Shown here one piece after another: positions 45,574-53,681 of a stretch of DNA of 64,000 bases (within the stretch, counting starts at the first letter, position 1; each line of letters starts with the position of its first letter). Source of the stretch: Oceaniglobus trochenteri (GTDB lineage: Bacteria; Pseudomonadota; Alphaproteobacteria; Rhodobacterales; Rhodobacteraceae); contig NZ_JACNMM010000005.1 of the NCBI RefSeq assembly GCF_020529025.1, positions 124,001 through 188,000 of the forward strand. Reading direction: 5' to 3'. The notes below the pieces were generated by a model, which had not been told where the DNA came from, searched no databases, and saw only the letters and a program-made list of their open reading frames with translations. A program made the position numbers and the translations under genes.

Positions 45574-46773
45574 CTAGCTCCAGGCGACGTGGCTGTTCAG
45601 AAGGAACTGCGAATAGATGGGCACCGCCGCCGCGCCTATGGCCCTTGCGTTCAGCCCCACCTGGCCTTCGTGCAGGCGCGGCAGGGTGATGCCGCGCAGG
45701 TCGGCCGTTTCAAGATGCGCCCGGATCGCCGCCACCAGTGCGCTGCGCGTTGCGGCGGGAATCGCGCCGTCGATGACGAAATCGGCAAAATCGATGACCG
45801 CCGAAACCGCCACCACCGCCTGGGCGATGGCGCGGGCGCTGTCCTCAATCCAGGCGGTGACAAGTGGCTCGAAGGCGCTCCAGTCCTGGGGCAGCGTCCA
45901 GAGCTGCGCCGTATCCTGCCCCGCCGCGGCCAGCCGCGCCTCAAGCAGGTAGATCGAGGCCAGGTCGATCAGCTGCGTCTGCCCGCCCGCCCCCGTGGCC
46001 ATGGGCAGAGAGCCGAATGCCCCCGCATTGCCCCCCGGCCCCTGGTAGACCGAACCGTTGAGAACGATGCCGCCCCCGATGAAGGAGCCCACGAAGAAAT
46101 AGGCGAAATCGCCCAAGGTTGGCCCGATGCCGAAGACATGCTCGGCCCGGCAGGCCGCCGTTGCGTCGTTTTCCACATGCACCGGCAGGTCCGAGAACCG
46201 CGCGATCCGTTCGGCAAAAGACAGGTGGCGCCATACCTCCATGTCCTCCTGGCGGGCGCCAAGGCTGTCGTACCAGTTCCACAGTTCGAAGGGCGCGGCG
46301 ATGCCGATTCCCAGGATGCGCCCGCGCTGTTTTTCGGTCAGGCTGTCGTTGATCCGGGCCAGGCCCTCTTCCAGGAAGCCGAAGACCGTTTCGGGCATGG
46401 GCGCGCGATAGGTCACCTGCATCGACAACCGCATCCTGCCCAGGAAATCCATCAAGGTCAGTTCGGCACTGCGCCGCCCGATCTTCAGCCCGACCGACAG
46501 AACGCCATCCGCGCTCAGCGTCATCGGCACGCCCGGTTTGCCCACCCGGCCCTTCTGCGGCTTGCCCTTGCGGATGAACCCCTCGCCCTCAAGCCCGCGC
46601 AGGATCACCGATACCGTCTGCGGCGACAGCCCGGCACGGCGGGCGATCTCGCTTCCCGTCAGGGCGCCGCGGCGCTGGATAAGGGTCAGCACAAGGCGTT
46701 CGTTATGATCGCGCACCCGGGCCTGGTTGACCCCGCTCGCCTGATCGCGCTGTGTGTTGGACCCATCGTTCAA
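45574..46773 (-). CDS. ROK-family transcriptional repressor of the fructose cluster (FrcR-like)
   Basis: 399 aa: N-terminal winged HTH (RDHNERLVLTLIQRRGALTGSEIARRAGLSPQTVSVILRGLEGEGFIRKG) and a ROK/NagC sugar-kinase-like domain (GIGIAAPFELWN, VENDATAACRAEHVFG, YFFVGSFIGGGIVLNGSVYQGPGGNAGAFGSLPM). The CXCGXXGC zinc motif of true ROK kinases is absent, fitting a regulator. I chose TTG 46773 because GAGGGG precedes it; the frame is open to a GTG at 46806 with no ribosome site. Divergent from frcB, with two dyads between: very likely the local repressor. Confidence 0.88.
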   Translation of the reverse strand: MNDGSNTQRDQASGVNQARVRDHNERLVLTLIQRRGALTGSEIARRAGLSPQTVSVILRGLEGEGFIRKGKPQKGRVGKPGVPMTLSADGVLSVGLKIGRRSAELTLMDFLGRMRLSMQVTYRAPMPETVFGFLEEGLARINDSLTEKQRGRILGIGIAAPFELWNWYDSLGARQEDMEVWRHLSFAERIARFSDLPVHVENDATAACRAEHVFGIGPTLGDFAYFFVGSFIGGGIVLNGSVYQGPGGNAGAFGSLPMATGAGGQTQLIDLASIYLLEARLAAAGQDTAQLWTLPQDWSAFEPLVTAWIEDSARAIAQAVVAVSAVIDFADFVIDGAIPAATRSALVAAIRAHLETADLRGITLPRLHEGQVGLNARAIGAAAVPIYSQFLLNSHVAWS

Positions 46774-46813
46774 ATCAGCACCCCTCTGAGCGATCACCCT
46801 ACCCACGGCAATT

Positions 46814-46830
46814 AATAAATCAAGTTTATT
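46814..46830. promoter_or_regulatory. AT-rich operator-like dyad, ROK-frcB intergenic
   Basis: AATAAATCAAGTTTATT is a perfect 6-5-6 inverted repeat in a sharply AT-rich island of an otherwise GC-rich region, 41 bp upstream of the preferred ROK start. Position and symmetry suggest autoregulation by the ROK protein. Confidence 0.55.
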
Positions 46831-46836
46831 TATTTA

Positions 46837-46866
46837 TTGACGAGGGCCCGTCAAACACGGTTAAAA
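46837..46866 (+). promoter_or_regulatory. Candidate frcB promoter overlapped by a second dyad
   Basis: TTGACG (46837-46842) as -35, 18 nt, TTAAAA (46861-46866) as -10. The -35 is also the left arm of TTGACG-N6-CGTCAA (46837-46854), so a repressor bound there would block it. It leaves a leader of about 80 nt before the frcB ATG at 46954. Confidence 0.45.
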
Positions 46867-46953
46867 GGCAATGATCACGGCGGGGCGATTCCCGTCGATG
46901 ACACACGAACGGCCCGAACCAACGGCCCTTTCGAACCAATGGGAGAGAACCAG

Positions 46954-47973
46954 ATGAAAAAGCTTCTTGCCGGCACCGCGCTTGCCCTGACCGCCTCCGT
47001 GGGCATGGCCCATGCCGATGCCCACGGCGTGACGGCCTGCCTGATCACCAAGACTGACACCAACCCCTTCTTCGTGAAGATGAAGGAAGGCGCCGAGGCC
47101 AAGGCAGCCGAACTGGGCGTCACCCTGAAATCCTTCGCCGGCAAGGTCGACGGCGACCACGAAACCCAGGTCGCCGCCATCGAGACCTGCATCCTGGACG
47201 GCGCCAAGGGCATCCTGCTGACCGCCTCCGACACCTCGTCCATCGTGGGCGCGGTGCAGCAGGCACGCGATGCCGGCCTTGTCGTGATCGCGCTGGACAC
47301 GCCGCTGTCGCCCGCCGATGCCGCCGACGCCACCTTCGCCACCGACAACTTCCTGGCCGGTGAACTGATCGGCAAATGGGCCGCCGCCACCCTTGGCGAC
47401 GAAGCCGCCAATGCGAAAATCGCCATGCTGGACCTGGCCGTCAGCCAGCCCACCGTCGGCGTGTTGCGCGATCAGGGCTTCCTGACCGGCTTCGGCATCG
47501 ACGTGAAGGACGTGAACAAGTGGGGCGACGAGGACGATCCGCGCATCGTGGGCAACGACGTGACCCTGGGCAACGAGGAAGGCGGTCGCAAGGCCATGGA
47601 AAACCTCCTGGCCAAGGACCCCGAGGTCAATGTCGTCTATACCATCAACGAACCCGCCGCCGCCGGTGCCTATGAGGCGCTGAAGGCCATCGGGCGCGAA
47701 AACGACGTGCTGATCGTTTCGGTCGATGGCGGCTGCCCCGGCGTACAGAACGTGGCCGACGGTGTGATCGGCGCCACCAGCCAGCAGTACCCGCTGCTCA
47801 TGGCCGCCAAGGGAGTCGAGGCGATTGCCAAGTTCGCCGAGGACGGCACCCTGCCCGTTCCCACCGAGGGCAAGGCCTTCTTCGACACCGGCGTGGCCCT
47901 TGTCACCGACAAGCCGGTGGACGGCGTCGAGAGCATCTCGGTGAAAGAGGGCATGGACCTCTGCTGGGGCTGA
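46954..47973 (+). CDS. frcB: Sugar ABC transporter substrate-binding protein (fructose type, FrcB)
   Basis: Periplasmic_binding_4/RbsB-like protein, 339 aa, with Sec signal peptide [21 protein letters not shown]. Landmarks: [106 protein letters not shown] 46954 after GGGAGAG is the clear start. Cluster content and order (ROK, B, C, A, K) match the frcRBCAK fructose system of Sinorhizobium; fructose is the best but not proven substrate (mannose or ribose possible). Confidence 0.9.
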   Translation: MKKLLAGTALALTASVGMAHADAHGVTACLITKTDTNPFFVKMKEGAEAKAAELGVTLKSFAGKVDGDHETQVAAIETCILDGAKGILLTASDTSSIVGAVQQARDAGLVVIALDTPLSPADAADATFATDNFLAGELIGKWAAATLGDEAANAKIAMLDLAVSQPTVGVLRDQGFLTGFGIDVKDVNKWGDEDDPRIVGNDVTLGNEEGGRKAMENLLAKDPEVNVVYTINEPAAAGAYEALKAIGRENDVLIVSVDGGCPGVQNVADGVIGATSQQYPLLMAAKGVEAIAKFAEDGTLPVPTEGKAFFDTGVALVTDKPVDGVESISVKEGMDLCWG

Positions 47974-47992
47974 TCCCCGCACGGCAAATCCG

Positions 47993-48018
47993 AAAGGGGC
48001 GCGGTGACGCGCCCCTTT
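47993..48018 (+). other. Strong stem-loop between frcB and frcC
   Basis: AAAGGGGCGCG (47993-48003), loop GTGA, CGCGCCCCTTT (48008-48018): 11 perfect pairs closed by a GTGA (GNRA-type) tetraloop, 20 bp after the frcB stop. Only TTT follows, so it is more likely a partial terminator or an RNA stabiliser that keeps frcB message above frcCA. Confidence 0.75.
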
Positions 48019-48061
48019 CCCAGGTGGCCCCGCAGGCGCACCCAATCCCCAGGGAGTTTCC

Positions 48062-49135
48062 ATGTCAGACCAACCCCGAAGCGGACAGGATTACGAATCC
48101 ACCCTCTCCAGCAGCTCGCAGACCGTCGCCGCCTTCGCCGACGACCGGCAGGGGCTGATTCACAAGTTCCAGCACGCCCTGCACCAGACACCCTCGCTGG
48201 TGCCGCTGATCGTGCTGGTGATGTCGATCATCATCTTCGGCGTTCTTCTGGGGTCGAAGTTCTTTTCCCCCTTTGCCATGACGCTGATCCTGCAACAGGT
48301 GCAGATCGTCGGCATCCTGGGCGCGGCCCAGGCGCTGGTGATCCTGACGGCGGGCATCGACCTTTCGGTCGGGGCGATCATGGTGTTCAGCTCGGTCATC
48401 ATGGGGCAGTTCACCTTCCGCTATGGCATCCCTGCCCCCATGGGCATCTTCTGCGGCCTCGCGGCGGGCACCGCCATCGGTGCGCTGAACGGCTGGCTGG
48501 TGTCGCGGGTGAAACTGCCGCCCTTCATCGTGACCCTCGGCATGTGGCAGATCGTGCTGGCGGCCAATTTCCTCTATTCCGCGAACGAAACGATCCGCAG
48601 CCAGGACATCGCCGAAAAAGCGCCCAGCCTGCAATTCTTCGGCACCACCATCGCCGTGGGCGGCGCGCGCCTGACGGTGGGCGTGATCTTCATGGTGCTT
48701 CTCGTGCTGCTGCTGGCCTATATCCTGCGCCAGACGGCCTGGGGGCGGCATGTCTATGCCGTGGGCGACGATCCCGAGGCGGCCGAGCTTTCGGGTGTGC
48801 AGGTGAACCGCATCCTGATCTCGGTCTATGCGCTGTCCGGGCTGATCTGTGCCTTTGCCGGCTGGGCACTGATCGGGCGCATCGGCTCGGTCTCGCCCAC
48901 CTCGGGGCAGCTGGGCAACATCGAATCGATCACCGCCGTGGTGATCGGGGGCATCTCGCTCTTTGGCGGGCGCGGCTCGATCGCCGGCATGCTGTTCGGC
49001 GCGCTGATCGTCGGGGTCTTCACCCTCGGCCTGCGCCTTCTCGGGGCCGACGCCCAGTGGACCTATCTGTTGATCGGCCTGCTCATCATCGCCGCCGTCG
49101 CGGTGGACCAGTGGATCAGAAAGGCATCAGTGTGA
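48062..49135 (+). CDS. frcC: Sugar ABC transporter permease (FrcC)
   Basis: BPD_transp_2/RbsC-like permease, 357 aa, about 9-10 spans after an extended cytoplasmic N-terminus of about 50 residues. Conserved blocks: AAQALVILTAGIDLSVGAIMVFSSV, GALNGWLVSRVKLPPFIVTLGMWQIV, YILRQTAWGRHVYAVGDDPEAAELSGVQVNRILISVYALSG and AVVIGGISLFGGRGSIAGMLFGALIVG (the EAA-like coupling region). The stop overlaps the frcA start by 1 bp (TGATG). Confidence 0.93.
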   Translation: MSDQPRSGQDYESTLSSSSQTVAAFADDRQGLIHKFQHALHQTPSLVPLIVLVMSIIIFGVLLGSKFFSPFAMTLILQQVQIVGILGAAQALVILTAGIDLSVGAIMVFSSVIMGQFTFRYGIPAPMGIFCGLAAGTAIGALNGWLVSRVKLPPFIVTLGMWQIVLAANFLYSANETIRSQDIAEKAPSLQFFGTTIAVGGARLTVGVIFMVLLVLLLAYILRQTAWGRHVYAVGDDPEAAELSGVQVNRILISVYALSGLICAFAGWALIGRIGSVSPTSGQLGNIESITAVVIGGISLFGGRGSIAGMLFGALIVGVFTLGLRLLGADAQWTYLLIGLLIIAAVAVDQWIRKASV

Positions 49136-49902
49136 TGGAACCCATCCTGCAAGGAAAGAACCTGGTCAAGCGCTATGGCAAGGTGACCGCGCTCGATCAT
49201 TGCGATTTCGAGCTTTATCCCGGCGAGATCCTCGCCGTGATCGGCGACAACGGCGCCGGAAAGTCCAGCCTGATCAAGGCCGTGTCGGGCGCCGTGATCC
49301 CCGACTCGGGCGAGGTCTACCTCGAGGGCAAGCGCGTGCAGTTCACCTCGCCGCTGGATGCCCGCGACCACGGGATCGCCACCGTCTACCAGCAGCTTGC
49401 GCTGTCTCCGGCGCTGTCGATTGCCGACAACCTCTTCATGGGGCGCGAGCTGCGCAGGCCCGGCTGGCGGGGCAAGTACCTGCGCCAGCTGGACAAGCCC
49501 GCGATGGAGAAATTCGCCCGCGACAAGCTCAGCGAACTGGGGCTGATGACGATCCAGAACATCAACCAGGCGGTCGAAACGCTTTCGGGCGGTCAGCGCC
49601 AGGGGGTTGCCGTGGCCCGCGCCGCCGCCTTCGGGTCGAAGGTGATCATCCTCGACGAACCCACGGCGGCCCTGGGTGTCAAGGAATCGCGCAAGGTGCT
49701 GGAACTGATCCAGGACGTGAAATCGCGCGGCATCCCGATCGTGCTGATCAGCCACAACATGCCCCATGTCTTCGAGGTGGCCGACCGCATCCACATCCAC
49801 CGCCTGGGCAAGCGCCTGACGGTCATCAAGCCTGACGAATACTCGATGTCCGACGCGGTGGCCTTCATGACCGGCGCCAAGGAACCGGCCCAGGCCGCAT
49901 GA
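49135..49902 (+). CDS. frcA: Sugar ABC transporter ATP-binding protein (FrcA)
   Basis: 255-residue single-cassette ATPase: Walker A GDNGAGKSSLIKA, Q-loop in VYQQLALSPALS, signature TLSGGQRQGVAVARA, Walker B VIILDEPTAALG, switch His in LISHNMPH. A single cassette rather than the fused double cassette of RbsA is typical for FrcA. ATG 49135 begins at the last base of the frcC stop; a longer frame opens upstream inside frcC. Stop overlaps frcK by 4 bp. Confidence 0.94.
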   Translation: MEPILQGKNLVKRYGKVTALDHCDFELYPGEILAVIGDNGAGKSSLIKAVSGAVIPDSGEVYLEGKRVQFTSPLDARDHGIATVYQQLALSPALSIADNLFMGRELRRPGWRGKYLRQLDKPAMEKFARDKLSELGLMTIQNINQAVETLSGGQRQGVAVARAAAFGSKVIILDEPTAALGVKESRKVLELIQDVKSRGIPIVLISHNMPHVFEVADRIHIHRLGKRLTVIKPDEYSMSDAVAFMTGAKEPAQAA

Positions 49903-50510
49903 GCGATCCGGTCACCCTCGCGCTGCGCCTGCCCCCCGGGCGCCACCTGATCGCGGTGGCCGGGGCGCCGGCCAGCGGCAAATCCACCCTGGCCGAGCGG
50001 ATGGCGCATGACCTCACCCGCCTCGGCCGCCCGGCATGCATGGTGCCGATGGACGGATTCCACCTCGACAACGCGATCCTCGATGCCCGGGGCCACCGGC
50101 CCCGCAAGGGCGCGCCCCATACCTTCGATGCCCGCGGCTTTGCCCGGATGCTCGACGACATGAAATCGGGCGGCACCGTCTATTACCCGCTGTTCGACCG
50201 GGCGCGCGACCTTTCGGTCGCCTGCGCGGGCGTGGTGGGGAACGACACCGAACTGGTGGTGGTCGAGGGCAACTACCTGCTCTACGACCATCCCGACTGG
50301 CGCGATCTGGCGGCGCTCTGGTCGCTGTCTGTCTGGCTCGACGTTCCGCAGGACACCCTGCGCGCCCGCCTCATGCAGCGCTGGCGCGAACAGGGGCTGG
50401 ACGGCGAAACCGCCTTCGCCAAAGTCCGCGAGAATGATCTGCCAAATGCGGACGAAATCATCGCCCACAGGCTCCCGGCGACCGTCACAGTGACAAGCGG
50501 CACCGCCTGA
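49899..50510 (+). CDS. frcK: P-loop sugar/nucleoside kinase, FrcK-like
   Basis: 203 aa, uridine kinase-like P-loop protein: Walker A GAPASGKSTLAERMA, PMDGFHLDNAILDARG, KGAPHTFDARGFARML, VVEGNYLLYDHPDWRDL. In the S. meliloti frc cluster the last gene frcK encodes a putative kinase of this type. It is not a PfkB or ROK fructokinase, so phosphorylation of fructose itself is unproven. Translationally coupled to frcA. Confidence 0.85.
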   Translation: MSDPVTLALRLPPGRHLIAVAGAPASGKSTLAERMAHDLTRLGRPACMVPMDGFHLDNAILDARGHRPRKGAPHTFDARGFARMLDDMKSGGTVYYPLFDRARDLSVACAGVVGNDTELVVVEGNYLLYDHPDWRDLAALWSLSVWLDVPQDTLRARLMQRWREQGLDGETAFAKVRENDLPNADEIIAHRLPATVTVTSGTA

Positions 50511-50533
50511 CAAGCAGCGCAGGCCCCCGCCCC

Positions 50534-50560
50534 CATCTTTGGTCCAGAAATATCCTCGGG
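50534..50560 (-). repeat. Dispersed 3'-end motif, copy 4 (type 2)
   Basis: On the minus strand GAGGATATTTCTGGACCAAA followed by GATGG, 53 bp past the Gfo/Idh stop and between convergent genes. Shares the GA-x-ATTT ... G-x-(A/C)-AA-AGA skeleton with the type 1 copies. Confidence 0.55.
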
Positions 50561-50575
50561 GGGAGGCCGCAGGCC

Positions 50576-50594
50576 GGGGGGCAGACAGCCCCCC
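50576..50594. terminator. GC hairpin between convergent frcK and Gfo/Idh genes
   Basis: GGGGGGC (50576-50582), loop AGACA, GCCCCCC (50588-50594): seven GC pairs. No T-run on either side, so termination is only a possibility. A small GGCC-GCA-GGCC hairpin lies just before it. Confidence 0.4.
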
Positions 50595-50613
50595 AACCGC
50601 CCCGCCACAAGCG

Positions 50614-51705
50614 CTACATCTCGACGGCGCGCCCTTCCCGGGCCGAGGTCTGTGCCGCCATGCCCATGGCCACGGCCCGCTCCCCGTCGCGCAGCGTCAC
50701 CTCGACCGGGCCATCCCCCCGCACGGCGGCGTTGAAGCGGTGATGTTGATAGAAGGTCGAACCGTTGTGATCGCCCGCCGTCAACAGCGCCGGGTCCACC
50801 GGAATTTCCACCATCTGCGGCCCCTTGGGGTTGCGCGGCGACACGATGACCTGCGGCAGCGGCGCCGCCCCCAGGTGCGCCGGCCAGAACCGGCCCGGCC
50901 CCGGCACCTTCGCCTCGATCTTGCCCAGCGGGCCGACGGCGGCGATCTCCTCCTGGAACTGCGCGCCCTCGGCATACATGCACAGCTCCAGCATGGCGCG
51001 CGCACCGCTGGCGAAATCAACGATCACATAGGCCGAATCCCAGATGTCCGAAGGTTCGCCGTCGTAAACCTCGTCCAGGTGGTTCACCACCTGCCCGCCG
51101 CTGGCCATGACCCGCACCGGCTCGGATTGCAGGATGAAGCGCATCAAATCGAAGAAATGACAGCACTTTTCAACCAGCGTCCCGCCTGAATTGCGGTTGA
51201 ACCGGTTCCAGTTTCCCACCTTTTCCAGGAAGGGAAAGCGGTGTTCGCGAATCGTCAGCATCTTGATGCCGCCCGTGGCGTCCTGCATTCTCTCCAGAAA
51301 GGTCTGCAATGGCGGCATGTAACGATATTCCATCGCCACCCAAAGCGGCGCGCCATAGCTTTCGCCGATGGCCAGCACCCTGTCGCGATCGCCCGGGTCG
51401 GTGAAAAGCGGCTTTTCCATCAGCAGCGGCAGCGGGCGGCGCGCCGCGATGCGGGCCAGGATTTCAGCATGGGTGTGGTTGGGCGCCGCCACGACAAGGC
51501 AGTCCAGCGGCTCATGGGCCAGCAGCGCATCCAGGCTGTCGCAGATCACGGCTTCGGGGGCCGAAACGCGGGCAGCGGCGGCCATGCCGGCGTCAGGTTC
51601 GAAAATCGCGGCAACGCGGGCGCCCGGCACCAACGAGATGTTGCGCAAATGCTCCTGCCCCATCATGCCGCAGCCGATGATCCCGTAGTTCACTGTCTTG
51701 GTCAT
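50614..51705 (-). CDS. Gfo/Idh/MocA-family oxidoreductase
   Basis: 363-residue NAD(P)-dependent dehydrogenase, typically acting on sugars or inositols. N-terminal Rossmann fold: NYGIIGCGMMGQEHLRNISLVPGARVAAIFEPD; the EKP motif in LLMEKPLFTDPGDRD (catalytic Lys region); C-terminal GFO_IDH_MocA_C domain. ATG 51705 follows GGGAGG, preferred over a start four codons earlier. It lies 42 bp downstream of the GntR gene on the same strand, so the pair is probably co-transcribed. Substrate unknown. Confidence 0.9.
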   Translation of the reverse strand: MTKTVNYGIIGCGMMGQEHLRNISLVPGARVAAIFEPDAGMAAAARVSAPEAVICDSLDALLAHEPLDCLVVAAPNHTHAEILARIAARRPLPLLMEKPLFTDPGDRDRVLAIGESYGAPLWVAMEYRYMPPLQTFLERMQDATGGIKMLTIREHRFPFLEKVGNWNRFNRNSGGTLVEKCCHFFDLMRFILQSEPVRVMASGGQVVNHLDEVYDGEPSDIWDSAYVIVDFASGARAMLELCMYAEGAQFQEEIAAVGPLGKIEAKVPGPGRFWPAHLGAAPLPQVIVSPRNPKGPQMVEIPVDPALLTAGDHNGSTFYQHHRFNAAVRGDGPVEVTLRDGERAVAMGMAAQTSAREGRAVEM

Positions 51706-51747
51706 GAAACCTCCCATTCAGATGCGCGCCTCGTCAACGCGCGACAT

Positions 51748-52437
51748 TCAGATGCGCGACACATACCGGGCGACGCCCGGATCGAACCAGTTGCGCGAAT
51801 ATTCCGCCGGAACGCCATTCTGGTCCCAACTCAGCCTTTCGATGAACCCGCAGGCGCTGCCCGGCGGCAAAAGCCCGCCCCAGTTGGGCATGGCCGCCAC
51901 CCCGATCCTGTCCTCAACGCGCGAGATCATGAGACCAAGTCGGCTGCGGTAATGGTGATAGAGCGATCCCTCGAGATCGTCTTGCGACAGGGTTCTGGCC
52001 CAGGCATGATCCAGCCAGATTTCCTCGATCACGGCCGGCACTCCGCCCAGCAGGCGCAGCCGCCGGATGCGGTGGGCGCGCTGCGACATGCCGAAGCCGG
52101 GCGCATCCTCGGGCTTGTCCATCAGATCGACGCTCAGCACCGTGGCCGAGGGTTGCCCCCCGCCCGTCACCAGCTCCAGCCGAAAAAAGGCATAGATGCC
52201 GCCCGCGTTGCGGGTTTCGCGCACATAGTTGCCCGACCCCTGGCGCCGTTCCAGGTGGCCCTTCGCCGTCAGGTCGGCCAGCGCCTTGCGCAGGGTGCCC
52301 ACCGATATGCCGAAATCGCTGGCCATTTCGCGTTCGGGGCGCAAACGTTCGCCCTCCACCAGCCGCCCGGCCGCAATGTCATGCAGCAGCGCATCGGCGA
52401 TCTGAAGGTAGAGAGGCGGTGCCTTTGGGTCACTCAT
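51748..52437 (-). CDS. GntR-family regulator, HutC/UTRA subfamily
   Basis: 229 aa: winged HTH PLYLQIADALLHDIAAGRLVEGERLRPEREMASDFGISVGTLRKALADLTAKGHLERRQGSGNYV, then a UTRA ligand-binding domain (IRRLRLLGGVPAVIEEIWLDHAWAR, YRSRLGLMISRVEDRIGVAAMP, AEYSRNWFDPGVARY). ATG 52437 is preferred over a TTG 15 bp upstream. It stands between a Gfo/Idh gene and a divergent flavin-monooxygenase operon, so it likely controls both. Confidence 0.9.
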   Translation of the reverse strand: MSDPKAPPLYLQIADALLHDIAAGRLVEGERLRPEREMASDFGISVGTLRKALADLTAKGHLERRQGSGNYVRETRNAGGIYAFFRLELVTGGGQPSATVLSVDLMDKPEDAPGFGMSQRAHRIRRLRLLGGVPAVIEEIWLDHAWARTLSQDDLEGSLYHHYRSRLGLMISRVEDRIGVAAMPNWGGLLPPGSACGFIERLSWDQNGVPAEYSRNWFDPGVARYVSRI

Positions 52438-52450
52438 ATCCGGGCCATGC

Positions 52451-52490
52451 AAATTGATATACTATTGATGCACATCATTCCGGATGCTAG
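52451..52490. promoter_or_regulatory. AT-rich GntR-LLM intergenic region
   Basis: The 89-bp gap between divergent starts holds AATTGATATACTATTGATGC, with TTGAT repeated at 9-bp spacing, then GATG-CA-CATC. TTGATG (52464-52469) with TAGGCA 17 bp later is a possible plus-strand promoter. Likely holds the GntR operator; the exact site is uncertain. Confidence 0.3.
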
Positions 52491-52526
52491 GCAAGAGGAA
52501 ATCATACCACGACAGGGAAAGATCCA

Positions 52527-53681
52527 ATGACCGTTGTGCCCGTTACCTCTGCCGATCTGGATGCCGCCGAAGTCTCATGGTTTTCGGCGCTCTGCTCGGA
52601 CGATTACCAGTTCCTTGGCATGCCCGACGGCGCGTTGCGCTCAAGCTGGGAGCATTGCAGCGGCATCGTGAAAGAGGCCGAGGCCCAGGGGTTTCGCAAC
52701 ATCCTCTGCCCCTCGTCCTACCAGGTGGGCCAGGACACGCTTTCCTTTGTGGCAGGCTGTGCGCCGATCACCGACAGGATCAACATGCTGGCCGCCATCC
52801 GCTGCGGCGAGATGCAACCGATCATGCTGGCACGCACGGTGGCGACACTGGATCACATGCTGAAGGGGCGGCTGACGCTCAACGTCATCTCGTCGGATTT
52901 TCCGGGCGAAGTGGCCGAAAGCGCCTTCCGCTACCAACGCTCGCGCGAGGTGGTCGAGATATTGAAACAGGCCTGGACGCAGGACGAGATCAACTTCTCG
53001 GGTGAAGTCTATGATTTCAAGGGCGTTTCCACCGATCCGGCCAAGCCTTACCAGATGGGCGGGCCGCTTCTGTATTTCGGCGGCTATTCCCCCGCCGCGC
53101 TGGAGCTTTGCGGCCAGCATTGCGATGTCTACCTGATGTGGCCCGAACCGCAGGAGGACATCATCCAGCGCATGAAATCTGTCAATGAAGTGGCTGAAAA
53201 ATATGGCAGAACGCTGGACTATGGGCTGCGCGTCCACATGATCGTGCGCGATACCGAGGCCGAGGCGCGCGAATATGCCGATTACCTGGTCAGCAAGCTG
53301 GATGACGAATATGGCAAGCTGATCCGCGACCGTGCCCATGATTCCATCAGCCTTGGCGTGTCGCACCAGGCCCGTGCGCGCGAACTGGCCGATACATTCG
53401 GCTATGTCGAACCCCACCTCTGGACGGGGATAGGGCGGGCGCGGTCGGGCTGTGGTGCGGCACTGGTCGGATCGACCGACCAGGTTCTGAGCAAGATCGA
53501 GGACTATCGCAAACTTGGCATCCGAAGCTTTATTTTCTCGGGCTACCCCCATATGGATGAATGCAAATCCTTTGGCCAAAGGGTTCTGCCGCAACTGAAG
53601 ACCTGCTCGCTGCCCCATGTCTATGGCCGGGTGCCGAGTGAAACACCGCAGACGCCCCTGGGCGCAGGAGACCGCCGCTGA
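52527..53681 (+). CDS. LLM-class FMNH2-dependent monooxygenase (SsuD-like)
   Basis: 384-residue bacterial luciferase-like TIM-barrel flavoenzyme related to alkanesulfonate monooxygenase: AAIRCGEMQPIMLARTVATLDHMLKGRLTLNVISSDFPGEVAES, SREVVEILKQAWTQDEINFSGEVYDFKGVS, PLLYFGGYSPAALELCGQHCDVYLMWPEP. It needs reduced flavin from a partner; a flavin reductase gene lies two genes on. The stop overlaps the next start by 1 bp. Natural substrate unknown; sulfonate, sulfone or an N-heterocycle all fit. Confidence 0.88.
   Translation: MTVVPVTSADLDAAEVSWFSALCSDDYQFLGMPDGALRSSWEHCSGIVKEAEAQGFRNILCPSSYQVGQDTLSFVAGCAPITDRINMLAAIRCGEMQPIMLARTVATLDHMLKGRLTLNVISSDFPGEVAESAFRYQRSREVVEILKQAWTQDEINFSGEVYDFKGVSTDPAKPYQMGGPLLYFGGYSPAALELCGQHCDVYLMWPEPQEDIIQRMKSVNEVAEKYGRTLDYGLRVHMIVRDTEAEAREYADYLVSKLDDEYGKLIRDRAHDSISLGVSHQARARELADTFGYVEPHLWTGIGRARSGCGAALVGSTDQVLSKIEDYRKLGIRSFIFSGYPHMDECKSFGQRVLPQLKTCSLPHVYGRVPSETPQTPLGAGDRR

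Noticed and set aside
46866-46953. Riboswitch in the frcB leader
   Set aside because: About 80 nt with no conserved helix set or known aptamer core that I can recognise; protein repression explains the layout.
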